Assembly (NCBI GenBank): GCA_023263825.1
Contig: JALQUJ010000097.1
Location: forward strand, 1-7,807
DNA from: Porticoccus sp.
GTDB taxonomy: Bacteria > Pseudomonadota > Gammaproteobacteria > Pseudomonadales > Porticoccaceae
Direction of reading: 5' to 3'
DNA: 7,807 nt
The translations under genes were made by a program, and so were the position numbers. Below, piece after piece: positions 1-6,877 of this stretch (position 1 is its first letter; every line of letters begins with the position of its first letter). The notes below the pieces were generated by a model. It ran no database searches, was not told where the DNA came from, and saw nothing but the letters and a program-made list of their open reading frames with translations.

Positions 1-348
1 AGGCAGTTCTGCTTGATTAGCATCAGCAAATGACAGCATAAGGCCGGGCTCTAGATCCACCTCTTCGTCAAAATTTTTTCGTGGAAATTCTTGAATATTA
101 CTCGGGTTATGTTGCCCGAAACCTTTCTCTGGTGAGATATCAAATTCATCTTCAGCACCTGGCTTAAGCCCCGTTAATACCTCTTCAAAACCCGGTAAAA
201 GGTTTCCATCACCAAAAACAAAGGTAGCGGGCTCTCCATCAAAATTGGTATCCACAATGGATCCATTTTCCAATGCAAGCGAAAAGTGAAGTGTTATTTT
301 GGTATCTGGCCCCACGGGCAGTAAAGTAACATCTGATAATTCAGTCAT
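1..348 (-). CDS. fkpB: FKBP-type peptidyl-prolyl cis-trans isomerase (FkpB/SlpA-like), 3' end cut by window edge
   Basis: The ATG at 346-348 opens a minus-strand frame that stays open to the window edge, giving 116 residues. The family is about 150 residues long, so roughly the last 30-40 are missing. The protein starts MTELSDVTLL and shows the FKBP core: a 'TLHFSLALENGSIVDTNF' strand, then 'PATFVFGDGNLLPGFEEVLTGLKPG' spread over residues about 41-67, then 'EKGFGQ' near 78-83. This matches the fold of E. coli FkpB (SlpA), a cytosolic SlyD-like prolyl isomerase and chaperone with an insert-in-flap domain; that domain should begin near residue 70 and is only partly visible. It lies 68 bp downstream of lspA on the same strand, as in Pseudomonas, where ispH follows. 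The ribosome binding site is weak (GGAT about 10 nt upstream). The family call is firm. Its in vivo role is only inferred from homologues. Confidence 0.9.
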   Translation of the reverse strand, partial: MTELSDVTLLPVGPDTKITLHFSLALENGSIVDTNFDGEPATFVFGDGNLLPGFEEVLTGLKPGAEDEFDISPEKGFGQHNPSNIQEFPRKNFDEEVDLEPGLMLSFADANQAELP

Positions 349-416
349 AGATTCAATCCGTTTTACTTAGCCTTTTTATTGCCTAAGATTGGTTATCTAA
401 AATTAGCGGTCTAATA

Positions 417-902
417 CTAGCTATCTGTTTTTGATACAAACAGGCTTTCCAAGATCAATAATATTGCACCAATCGTTATGGCAGTGTCCGCGACATTAAA
501 AGCTGGCCAATGATATTTTTGATAATATACAACAACAAAATCAACCACATAACCAAGAAATACTCTATCCCACAGATTACCTACTGCTCCACCTAAAACC
601 AAAGCCAGAGCTGTTGCCAACAAATATTGTCGGGCAGGTAATCGGGACAACCAAACGATTAAAACCACACTGACAAGCAAAGAGACAATGGCAAAAAACC
701 ACCGTTGCCAACCGCCAGCATCACTTAGAAAGCTAAACGCTGCACCCATATTGTGTACTAAGGTCAGGTTTAAAAAAGGAAACAGCTCTAAAGATTCTCC
801 ATAAGAAAAACTGGAAGAAACCCATTGTTTTGTCAACTGATCAAGGACAATAATCAAAACAGCTAGCAAATACCATCGTCCAACTTTAGACCACTCATTC
901 AC
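417..902 (-). CDS. lspA: Lipoprotein signal peptidase (signal peptidase II)
   Basis: This 161-residue inner-membrane aspartyl protease cleaves the signal peptide from diacylglyceryl-modified prolipoproteins, just before the lipidated cysteine. Four hydrophobic segments are visible (about 11-29, 67-86, 93-110 and 138-155). The family motifs are intact: D21 in 'DQLTK', 'NMGAAFSF' from N51, and 'GNLWDR' at 108-113. The catalytic pair is D121 in 'VVDF' and D139 in 'NVADT', equivalent to D124 and D143 of Pseudomonas aeruginosa LspA. The length is normal. The start is a GTG at 900-902, with no strong Shine-Dalgarno. The two nearby ATGs (916-918 and 896-898) are out of frame and quickly hit stops. 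The gene begins 32 bp after the ileS stop, so the two are probably co-transcribed and possibly translationally coupled, as is common in proteobacteria. Confidence 0.97.
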   Translation of the reverse strand: MNEWSKVGRWYLLAVLIIVLDQLTKQWVSSSFSYGESLELFPFLNLTLVHNMGAAFSFLSDAGGWQRWFFAIVSLLVSVVLIVWLSRLPARQYLLATALALVLGGAVGNLWDRVFLGYVVDFVVVYYQKYHWPAFNVADTAITIGAILLILESLFVSKTDS

Positions 903-934
903 AGCGATTATCCAGCATGGTTGTAAAGTAAACG

Positions 935-3766
935 TTAAGCATACTGCCGTTTCTCACCACTACCTTCAACATTATCAACACACCGACTGCAAAGCTCTGG
1001 ATGATCTACATGTATGCCTACATCTTCGCGGTGATGCCAGCATCGATCACACTTAGCATACGCGGTCTTTTCAACAGCCAACTGTAAGCCTTTGACTTCT
1101 GTAGCCTCACTATCTTCAGTACTACCTTGACCACTAGCAAGGGGTTTAAGCGTTGCTTCAGAGGTGATCAAAACAAACCTAAGTTCGTCACCCAGTTTTG
1201 CCAGGGCATCATGTAATTCAGAGTCTGCATAAAGGGTAACCTCTGCTTCCAAAGATTTCTGTATGTCCTCCTCCTTCTTACCTTCCAACACTTTATTCAC
1301 GGCGTTTCTCGCCTCAGCGATTAACGCCCAATCGCTATCAGTTATAGCTGTATTATCAGCGGTAGGTAGCGAATACCATTCAGCCAGGAAAACAGAGCTG
1401 TCCCTATCACCTGGAATAAAGGCCCAAATTTCCTCAGCAGTAAAACTTAAGATCGGAGCTATCCACCGAGCAAAAGCTTCTGCGATATGATAAATCGCCG
1501 ACTGTGCTGATCGCCTTGCCAATGAATTTTCCTGACAGGTATATTGGCGATCCTTGATGATGTTCAGATAGAAACCACCCATATCCGTGACACAAAAATT
1601 ATGTAATTTCTGGTAGATATGGTGGAACTGGTAATTTTCATAGGCAGACAAAATTTCCTGTTGTAATTTCGCTGCACAATCCACAGCCCATCGGTCGAGG
1701 GACAGCATGTCATCCATTGCCACCAAATCAGTAGACGGATCAAAACCATTCAAGTTTGAGAGTAGAAAACGAGCTGTATTACGAATCCGGCGATAGGAAT
1801 CTGCAGTACGCTTGAGGATTTCATCAGATACGCTCATCTCACCACTGAAATCAGTCGCAGCCACCCACAAACGTAAAACATCTGCACCCTGATCATTCAC
1901 CACTTTCTGTGGCGACATCACATTACCAATGGATTTAGACATTTTTCGGCCATCTGCATCCACGGTAAAACCATGGGTCAGAACCGCCTTATACGGTGCA
2001 TTACCCTTTATAGCAATGGCTGTTTTTAACGATGACTGGAACCAGCCACGGTGCTGATCGGAACCTTCCAAATAGAGATCGGCTGGATACTGAAGTTGAT
2101 CACGTGCATCTAGAACTGCTGAATGAGTAACACCAGAGTCAAACCAAACATCCAAAGTATCTGTTACCTTACTGAATTGATCGGCTTCATCACCCAACAA
2201 TTCAGCCGCATCCAAGTCATACCAGGCATCAATGCCATCCTGTTCCACACGAGTGGCCACTGCCTCAATTAACTCAGACGTATTTGGGTGTAACTCACCA
2301 GAAGCTTTGTGGATAAAGAGTGCGATAGGAACACCCCAAGTGCGTTGGCGAGAAATACACCAGTCGGGGCTGTTATCTAGCATGGTTTCAATGCGGGCTT
2401 GCCCCCAATCAGGATGCCAGGCTACACCTTTGATGGCTTCCTTGGCTCTGGACAACAAACCATTTTCATTCATGCTCACAAACCATTGTGGCGTGGCCCG
2501 ATAAATTAATGGCGTTTTAGTCCGCCAGCAATGGGCATAGCTGTGGGTAATCTTGCCACAGGAAAGCAAATGACCCTGTTGCTCTAACACCTCAACAATT
2601 TGTTCATCTACTTTATAAACATGCTGTCCAGAAAAACGCTCAACATCTTCACGGAATACACCGTTATCGTCGATATAATTCAGTGTGCTAATGTCATATT
2701 TAGCGGCTACCACAAAGTCATCCATACCGTGATCTGGTGCAGTATGCACACAACCGGTACCAGCTTCAGTGGTCACATGATCACCAAGAATTACAGGCAC
2801 CTGACGATCATAGAATGGGTGCTGTAACAACAGGTTTTCAAAGGCTTCGCCCTTGGCTTTAGCCAGTACCTGATGTTCTTCAACATCCCAGCGTTCCAGT
2901 ACAGATTCCAGCAAAGCTTCAGCTAAAATAAATCGGCGCAGACTACCATTTAAATCACACTGAACCAACACATAATCCAATTCACCACTGAGACTTACTG
3001 CCTGGTTAGACGGCAATGTCCAAGGTGTTGTGGTCCAAATAACCACCGAAACCTCGCCTTCCCCCTTACCTTCATCACTAAAACCACTCAGGGCACTGAT
3101 AAATGCATTTTCATCCACTACAGGGAAAGCAACATCGATGGAAAATGAAGTTTTATCTTGATACTCCACTTCGGCCTCAGCCAATGCAGAAGCACCGACT
3201 ACGCTCCAATAGACCGGCTTATAGCCTTTAACCAAATGGCCGTTTTCAACAATTTTTCCCAAGGCACGGATAATGTTCGCTTCGAACTGTTTATCCATGG
3301 TGAGATAGGGGTTGCCCCAATCGCCCAACACTCCCAGACGAACAAAATCTTTCATTTGTCCATCGACCTGACGACGGGCATATTCACGGCATTTTTGGCG
3401 GAAGATTTTGTGGTCAACCTTAACGCCGGCCTTACCAATTTTCTTTTCTACCTGGTGTTCAATGGGTAGCCCATGGCAATCCCATCCAGGCACATAAGGT
3501 GCATCGAAGCCGCTCAAAGTCCGCGATTTAACAACAATATCTTTCAGTACCTTATTGACTGAATGACCAATATGAATATTGCCATTGGCATAGGGAGGAC
3601 CATCATGCAGGATAAACTTCTTCCTGCCTTGACGCTGTTCACGCACTTGCTCGTAGAGTTTTGAACTCTGCCATTTTTTCAGCATATTTGGCTCAACGTG
3701 AGCCAAATTCGCCTTCATAGGAAACTCTGTATAAGGCAGATTCAACGTTGATTTATAATCAGTCAT
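935..3766 (-). CDS. ileS: Isoleucyl-tRNA synthetase
   Basis: This 943-residue class I cytoplasmic enzyme joins isoleucine to tRNA-Ile and hydrolyses mischarged valine. The Rossmann signature HIGH is at 65-68 and KMSKS at 608-612. The CP1 editing domain between them carries the threonine-rich segment 'WTTTPWTLPSN' (244-254) and 'GTGCVHTAPDHGMDDF' (336-351). H341 and D350 there correspond to editing residues H333 and D342 of E. coli. Also present are 'WCISRQRTWGVP' (469-480), 'DVWFDSG' (539-545) and 'EGSDQHRGWF' (567-576). The C-terminus has a zinc-binding pair, CDRC (906-909) and CSRC (926-929). Length (E. coli 938) and N-terminus 'MTDYKSTLNLP' fit the housekeeping bacterial type rather than the shorter-tailed mupirocin-resistant type. 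The ATG at 3764-3766 is supported by N-terminal conservation, although its ribosome binding site is poor (AAGA). It lies between ribF (104-bp gap) and lspA (32-bp gap). Confidence 0.99.
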   Translation of the reverse strand: MTDYKSTLNLPYTEFPMKANLAHVEPNMLKKWQSSKLYEQVREQRQGRKKFILHDGPPYANGNIHIGHSVNKVLKDIVVKSRTLSGFDAPYVPGWDCHGLPIEHQVEKKIGKAGVKVDHKIFRQKCREYARRQVDGQMKDFVRLGVLGDWGNPYLTMDKQFEANIIRALGKIVENGHLVKGYKPVYWSVVGASALAEAEVEYQDKTSFSIDVAFPVVDENAFISALSGFSDEGKGEGEVSVVIWTTTPWTLPSNQAVSLSGELDYVLVQCDLNGSLRRFILAEALLESVLERWDVEEHQVLAKAKGEAFENLLLQHPFYDRQVPVILGDHVTTEAGTGCVHTAPDHGMDDFVVAAKYDISTLNYIDDNGVFREDVERFSGQHVYKVDEQIVEVLEQQGHLLSCGKITHSYAHCWRTKTPLIYRATPQWFVSMNENGLLSRAKEAIKGVAWHPDWGQARIETMLDNSPDWCISRQRTWGVPIALFIHKASGELHPNTSELIEAVATRVEQDGIDAWYDLDAAELLGDEADQFSKVTDTLDVWFDSGVTHSAVLDARDQLQYPADLYLEGSDQHRGWFQSSLKTAIAIKGNAPYKAVLTHGFTVDADGRKMSKSIGNVMSPQKVVNDQGADVLRLWVAATDFSGEMSVSDEILKRTADSYRRIRNTARFLLSNLNGFDPSTDLVAMDDMLSLDRWAVDCAAKLQQEILSAYENYQFHHIYQKLHNFCVTDMGGFYLNIIKDRQYTCQENSLARRSAQSAIYHIAEAFARWIAPILSFTAEEIWAFIPGDRDSSVFLAEWYSLPTADNTAITDSDWALIAEARNAVNKVLEGKKEEDIQKSLEAEVTLYADSELHDALAKLGDELRFVLITSEATLKPLASGQGSTEDSEATEVKGLQLAVEKTAYAKCDRCWHHREDVGIHVDHPELCSRCVDNVEGSGEKRQYA

Positions 3767-3870
3767 TTTTCTTAAACATCTTCTCTAAATACATTCTTTT
3801 TACTTGCTTGCTTTGCATTTACTTATCGTTTCGCTCTATTCAACCATTTTTCCAGTTCTATTTGGAAAAC

Positions 3871-4830
3871 TTAATGGGCAAAATAGCGTCTAGCCATAGC
3901 AATGTCGTTATGAATTTCTTCAACCATGTTTTCGATTGAGGCAAATTTGGCCTCTTCACGAACTTTGGCTTTAAACTCCACTTGTATTCTCTGTCCATAG
4001 AGAGGTTCATCAAAGTCCAACAAATGGACCTCTAGAACCGGTTTAATCAAGTCTCCCACCGTGGGACGAACTCCCACATTTGCCACACCGGGAAGGCACT
4101 GACTGTTCCGCAACACCTCCACCACATAAACACCACTAAGAGGTGCACTATAGCGATGAAGATTAACATTAGCCGTTGGAATTCCCAGTTGGCTACCTAG
4201 TCGCTGGCCATACACAACCCGACCTTTAATACAAAAAGGCTGTCCCAGCAATTTTTCTGCTAAAACAAAATCTGCCTGCTCAAGAGCTTCACGAATACGG
4301 GTGCTACTAATACGCTCCCCTTGATATTCCAGAGTATGGGTATCCAACACCTCAAAGCCGTGCTGTTTTCCCACCTGAGTCAGTAACTGATAATTCCCTC
4401 TGCGGTCATTGCCAAAGCGAAAATCATCACCAACCACAAGACATCGGACATTGAGTCCAGAAACCAACACTTGATCAATGAAATCACTGGCCGACAGACT
4501 GCGAAGAAATCGATTGAATTGGAGGCAGAAAACTTGATCAATCCCAGCCTCAACAAATGCTTCCACTTTTTCCCGCAAACGCATTAGACGAGCAGGCGCC
4601 TGCTCACCGGAAAAAAACTCTTGTGGTTGTGGTTCAAAAATGATGGCCACAGAGGGCAAATCGTACTCAGCCGACTTATCGATCAACTGCTGTAGAATTG
4701 CCCTGTGTCCAAGATGAACGCCATCAAAAGAGCCGATGGTTGCAACGCAACCACCCCGGCCAGGCTTCAAATTATGCAAGCCACGAATAAACTGCCTTTT
4801 TTCTCCGGACACTGACTGCTGACATCGCAA
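3871..4830 (-). CDS. ribF: Bifunctional riboflavin kinase / FAD synthetase, start codon uncertain
   Basis: RibF phosphorylates riboflavin to FMN and then adenylates FMN to FAD in the cytoplasm. From the TTG at 4828-4830 it would have 319 residues (E. coli 313). The N-terminal FAD synthetase half shows 'TIGSFDGVHLGH' (31-42, with the HxGH nucleotidyl-transfer site), 'GDDFRFGNDRRGN' (134-146) and 'SSTRIRE' (175-181). The C-terminal flavokinase half shows 'GIPTAN' (216-221), 'NVGVRPTV' (251-258) and a probable catalytic Glu in 'LEVHLLDF' (E267). Homologues begin Met-x-Leu-Ile-Arg-Gly-(Leu/Ile)-His-Asn-Leu. Here 'FIRGLHNL' starts only at residue 14, and the position matching the initiator Met is AGG (residue 12, 4795-4797). 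The TTG and the in-frame GTG at 4810-4812 lack Shine-Dalgarno sequences. The function is firm; the 5' end is not. It lies 138 bp after murJ. Confidence 0.95.
   Translation of the reverse strand: MRCQQSVSGEKRQFIRGLHNLKPGRGGCVATIGSFDGVHLGHRAILQQLIDKSAEYDLPSVAIIFEPQPQEFFSGEQAPARLMRLREKVEAFVEAGIDQVFCLQFNRFLRSLSASDFIDQVLVSGLNVRCLVVGDDFRFGNDRRGNYQLLTQVGKQHGFEVLDTHTLEYQGERISSTRIREALEQADFVLAEKLLGQPFCIKGRVVYGQRLGSQLGIPTANVNLHRYSAPLSGVYVVEVLRNSQCLPGVANVGVRPTVGDLIKPVLEVHLLDFDEPLYGQRIQVEFKAKVREEAKFASIENMVEEIHNDIAMARRYFAH
4803..4806 (-). promoter_or_regulatory. Shine-Dalgarno-like GGAG aimed at an AGG codon in ribF
   Basis: On the minus strand, GGAG followed by five A's leads directly to codon AGG at 4795-4797. 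That is ideal spacing for an initiation codon, and it is exactly where homologous RibF proteins begin. As written there is no ATG, GTG or TTG at that spot. AAGG within the same tract is also 6 nt upstream of an ATT codon at 4786-4788, and ATT is a rare initiator in genes such as infC. This site suggests that the TTG or GTG upstream is not the true start. Confidence 0.5.
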
Positions 4831-4843
4831 AAATAAAGGCGAA

Positions 4844-4872
4844 AGTATACCTACCCAGAGGCATTAAAAACA
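4844..4872 (-). promoter_or_regulatory. Possible sigma-70 promoter for ribF
   Basis: The minus strand has a good -10 element, TATACT (4844-4849). It is preceded by a weak -35, TGTTTT (4867-4872), at a 17-bp spacing. Transcription would start near 4837. That is only about 7 nt before the TTG at 4830, but about 40 nt before the AGG at the expected RibF start. The -10 is convincing and the -35 is not, so this is a tentative internal promoter within the murJ-ribF gap. Confidence 0.35.
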
Positions 4873-4932
4873 GGTAATTCATAGCCTTAGTAGACGAAAT
4901 TAGTAAGCTAATAACGTACATTATCCAGCGAA

Positions 4933-4955
4933 CCATAATAGTTGCAGAACTATGG
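4933..4955 (-). repeat. Small inverted repeat downstream of murJ
   Basis: ATAGTT (4938-4943) and AACTAT (4948-4953) form a perfect 6-bp stem with a 4-nt GCAG loop. Alternatively, CCAT and ATGG at the outer ends can pair with an AAT bulge. It lies 14 bp past the murJ stop in the direction of murJ transcription. No T run follows, so it is unlikely to be a strong intrinsic terminator. It could protect an mRNA end or be chance. Confidence 0.25.
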
Positions 4956-4968
4956 AAGCATTCAGCTT

Positions 4969-6576
4969 TTAGTGATGCTTCAGGTGTGACAATCTAAAAC
5001 CGCCAACAAAGAGCAATAAAAGATAAACACCAGCACCGACAGTGCATATCAACCCCATCCAAGTTGCCCTTTGCCACCACAGCCATCCGGCCCAATCATT
5101 AAGGAACGAGGTTAAGCCATATAAAGCAAAACACATGGCAATATTACCGAGAAGCAACATCAGTAAAAGCTTCCGCCAACCCGGTTTCGGAGTATAAATA
5201 GCCTGCTTTCTTAACCCAAAGAACAGCATGCCCGCATTTAATATGGCCGACAAAGATGTCGCCAACGCCAGACCAACATGACCAACTCCCCAATAGATGT
5301 GTAAAGGAACGGCCAGCATAATATTTAGCACCATGTTAGAAACTAGCGCGATTACACCGATCCGCACCGGAGTTTTCATATCCTGACGAGCAAAATATCC
5401 CGCAGCCAAAACTCTAATCAACATAAATGCCAACAGCCCAACAGCATAAGCACGCAGACTAAGAGTCGCCATCGACATATCACGGGAAGTAATCACATCA
5501 CCATAATAAAATAACGTCAGTAGTATAGGCTCAGCCAAAATAATTAGTGCCAATGCTGCTGGTATTGCAATTAGCAAAATCATTCTCAATGCCCAATCGA
5601 TAGTGGCATTAAACTTCTCTGAACTAGCGGCCGTGTGCTGTCTTGACAGGCTCGGCAAAATCACTGTGGCAATAGCCACAGCAAAGACCCCTAACGGCAA
5701 CTCAGATAAACGACTAGAGTAGTAAAGCCAGGAAATACTGCCTGTAGGTAGAAATGATGCAATCATCGTATCCAACAACTGATTTATCTGACTGACAGAA
5801 ACACCAAAAATAGCTGGAGCCATCAATCGCAATACTTTTTTGACTCCCTCATCTCGCCAATCAATGGCGGGTGTTGGCACCATATGAATACGAGCTAAAA
5901 ATGGCAGCTGAAAGATGAGCTGAACAACACCCGCTGCCAAGACACCCCAAGCCAATGCATACACAGGCTCTTCAAACCAGGGAGAAACGAAAATAGCGGC
6001 CACTATAATAGAAATATTTAACAGCACTGGCGTAAAGGCCGGCACAGCAAAGCGGTCATAGCTATTGAGGATAGCCCCAGCCAGACCTGTGAGAGAGATC
6101 AACATCAAGTATGGAAAAGTAATTCTTAACATACTGCTCGCCGCAGCAAACTTATCGGGATGATCCAGCCAGAACCCAAAGGCGAAGATCCCAGTCATAA
6201 CTGGAGAAGCGATCACCACTAGCACAGTTACCGCAATCAATACGGATCCAAGAGCCCCTGCTACTCTGTCTACGAGTGCCTTTACTGCAGCTTGGCTGCC
6301 TGTTTCCCGGTATTCAGCCAAAACGGGCACAAATGCCTGCGAGAATGCACCTTCAGCAAACAAACCTCGAAAGAAATTAGGGATTTTAAATGCGACAAAA
6401 AAAGCATCAGCCATGGCATCTGTACCAATCACCCGAGCAAAAACAATATCCCTCAACAACCCCATGACTCGGGACAGCATTGTCATACTGCTAACGACAC
6501 CACTAGAGCGTAGCAATCTTGCTGACTTTACAGGCGATTGCTGATTTTTTTCCTGTTCTTCTGATTGTTTTTCCAA
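4969..6576 (-). CDS. murJ: Lipid II flippase MurJ (MviN family)
   Basis: This 535-residue inner-membrane transporter of the MOP superfamily moves lipid II to the periplasmic face for peptidoglycan synthesis. The protein is hydrophobic throughout, consistent with the family's 14 transmembrane helices. The opening block 'SSMTMLSRVMGLLRD' (29-43) and 'DAFFVAFKIPN' (57-67) are canonical. Charged residues essential in E. coli MurJ are conserved: R36, R42, D57 and R70 match R18, R24, D39 and R52. 'YYSSRLSELP' supplies R289 and E292, matching R270 and E273. 'GPAILGVSVSQ' of E. coli appears as 'APAIFGVSVSQ' (253-263). The N-terminus is about 18 residues longer than in E. coli and is Glu/Gln/Lys-rich and hydrophilic. 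The TTG start (6574-6576) is well supported by AGGA 7 nt upstream and an in-frame TAG immediately before it. It probably heads the murJ-ribF-ileS-lspA-fkpB block. Confidence 0.97.
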   Translation of the reverse strand: MEKQSEEQEKNQQSPVKSARLLRSSGVVSSMTMLSRVMGLLRDIVFARVIGTDAMADAFFVAFKIPNFFRGLFAEGAFSQAFVPVLAEYRETGSQAAVKALVDRVAGALGSVLIAVTVLVVIASPVMTGIFAFGFWLDHPDKFAAASSMLRITFPYLMLISLTGLAGAILNSYDRFAVPAFTPVLLNISIIVAAIFVSPWFEEPVYALAWGVLAAGVVQLIFQLPFLARIHMVPTPAIDWRDEGVKKVLRLMAPAIFGVSVSQINQLLDTMIASFLPTGSISWLYYSSRLSELPLGVFAVAIATVILPSLSRQHTAASSEKFNATIDWALRMILLIAIPAALALIILAEPILLTLFYYGDVITSRDMSMATLSLRAYAVGLLAFMLIRVLAAGYFARQDMKTPVRIGVIALVSNMVLNIMLAVPLHIYWGVGHVGLALATSLSAILNAGMLFFGLRKQAIYTPKPGWRKLLLMLLLGNIAMCFALYGLTSFLNDWAGWLWWQRATWMGLICTVGAGVYLLLLFVGGFRLSHLKHH

Positions 6577-6581
6577 CTATT

Positions 6582-6588
6582 CTTCCTA
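6582..6588 (-). promoter_or_regulatory. Ribosome binding site that fixes the murJ TTG start
   Basis: The minus strand reads TAGGAAG, with AGGA (6584-6587) lying 7 nt before the TTG at 6574-6576. A TAG codon sits directly upstream in frame, so no longer start is possible. The first in-frame ATG (residue 31) is inside the conserved first helix, so the TTG is the best start. Confidence 0.75.
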
Positions 6589-6722
6589 CAACTATTCCGT
6601 CTTTTGCCCTGTTTCCTGATACTGCAAAATCTTAAGATCTCTGGCTATTTAGCTACAATATTCATTTGAACAAGGATCATAGTGATTTTGAAGCAGTTAT
6701 GATAGCTGGCATTACATTATGA

Positions 6723-6742
6723 ATAACTACAACCATAGTTAT
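6723..6742. repeat. Inverted repeat ATAACTA-N6-TAGTTAT upstream of rpsT
   Basis: The two 7-bp arms (6723-6729 and 6736-6742) are perfect complements around a 6-nt CAACCA loop. The centre lies about 95 bp upstream of the likely rpsT transcription start. It has the size of a transcription factor operator, but I do not recognise the motif. In this AT-rich region it could also be chance. Confidence 0.3.
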
Positions 6743-6792
6743 GACGACAGTAATACCCTAAATGTCAGAACAACTTTTATGTACAAAGAATA

Positions 6793-6821
6793 TTGATAAG
6801 TAGGGACAAACACTGTATATT
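6793..6821 (+). promoter_or_regulatory. Strong sigma-70 promoter for rpsT with GC-rich discriminator
   Basis: A -35 TTGATA (6793-6798) and a -10 TATATT (6816-6821) are separated by exactly 17 bp, close to consensus. The bases directly after the -10 include CCGCGCC (6823-6829), a GC-rich discriminator in an otherwise AT-rich region. In rRNA and ribosomal protein promoters this feature is linked to repression by ppGpp and DksA. The inferred start near 6828-6830 leaves an untranslated leader of about 50 nt before the GTG. Confidence 0.8.
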
Positions 6822-6862
6822 TCCGCGCCTTGAATTCAGACTCATATATAGACCAAATATTT

Positions 6863-6869
6863 AAAGGAG
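6863..6869 (+). promoter_or_regulatory. Ribosome binding site of rpsT
   Basis: AAAGGAG lies 8 nt before the GTG at 6878-6880, and an in-frame TAG sits directly before that GTG. A strong site paired with a non-ATG start fixes the N-terminus as MANSPQARKRA, which matches S20 homologues. Confidence 0.85.
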
Positions 6870-6877
6870 CACGTTAG

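Larger units (their letters stand above)
6577..6877. other. Divergent murJ-rpsT intergenic region
   Basis: This 301-bp AT-rich stretch separates the divergent murJ and rpsT genes. I found no credible coding sequence or RNA gene in it. The right third carries the rpsT promoter and ribosome binding site. The middle holds a 7-bp inverted repeat (6723-6742) and three TTATGA copies (6697, 6717 and 6739). Near 6577-6590 is the murJ ribosome binding site. A murJ promoter is expected here, but I could not pick one with confidence. The best candidate, TTGTTC with TAAATA at a 16-bp spacing at about 6645-6672 on the minus strand, is a poor match. Confidence 0.7.

Noticed and set aside
349..416. A terminator between lspA and fkpB
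   Set aside because: Only a 4-bp TTAG/CTAA stem is visible, too short to end transcription, so the genes are probably co-transcribed.
895..918. A seven-codon ATG mini-ORF (MLDNRCE) spanning the lspA GTG start, as a translational coupling device
   Set aside because: No Shine-Dalgarno precedes it and nothing else supports its use. Coupling from the ileS stop is possible without it.
3158..3469. A 103-codon plus-strand frame within ileS, and several shorter ones nearby
   Set aside because: They lie antisense to strongly conserved synthetase sequence. They match no family I recognise and have no promoter or spacing that suggests a gene.
3759..3779. A six-codon ATG mini-ORF (MFKKND) overlapping the ileS start on the minus strand, as a possible leader peptide
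   Set aside because: It has no properly spaced ribosome binding site and no isoleucine codons. The surrounding sequence is A-rich, where short ATG frames arise often.
3767..3870. A dedicated ileS promoter or leader in the 104-bp ribF-ileS gap
   Set aside because: TTGAAT is present on the minus strand, but no acceptable -10 lies 16-18 bp downstream and no hairpin with a T run is seen. T-box control is not expected in this group.
6703..6722. TGGCAT upstream of rpsT as a sigma-54 -24/-12 promoter
   Set aside because: The required GC-containing -12 element is missing at the proper spacing.
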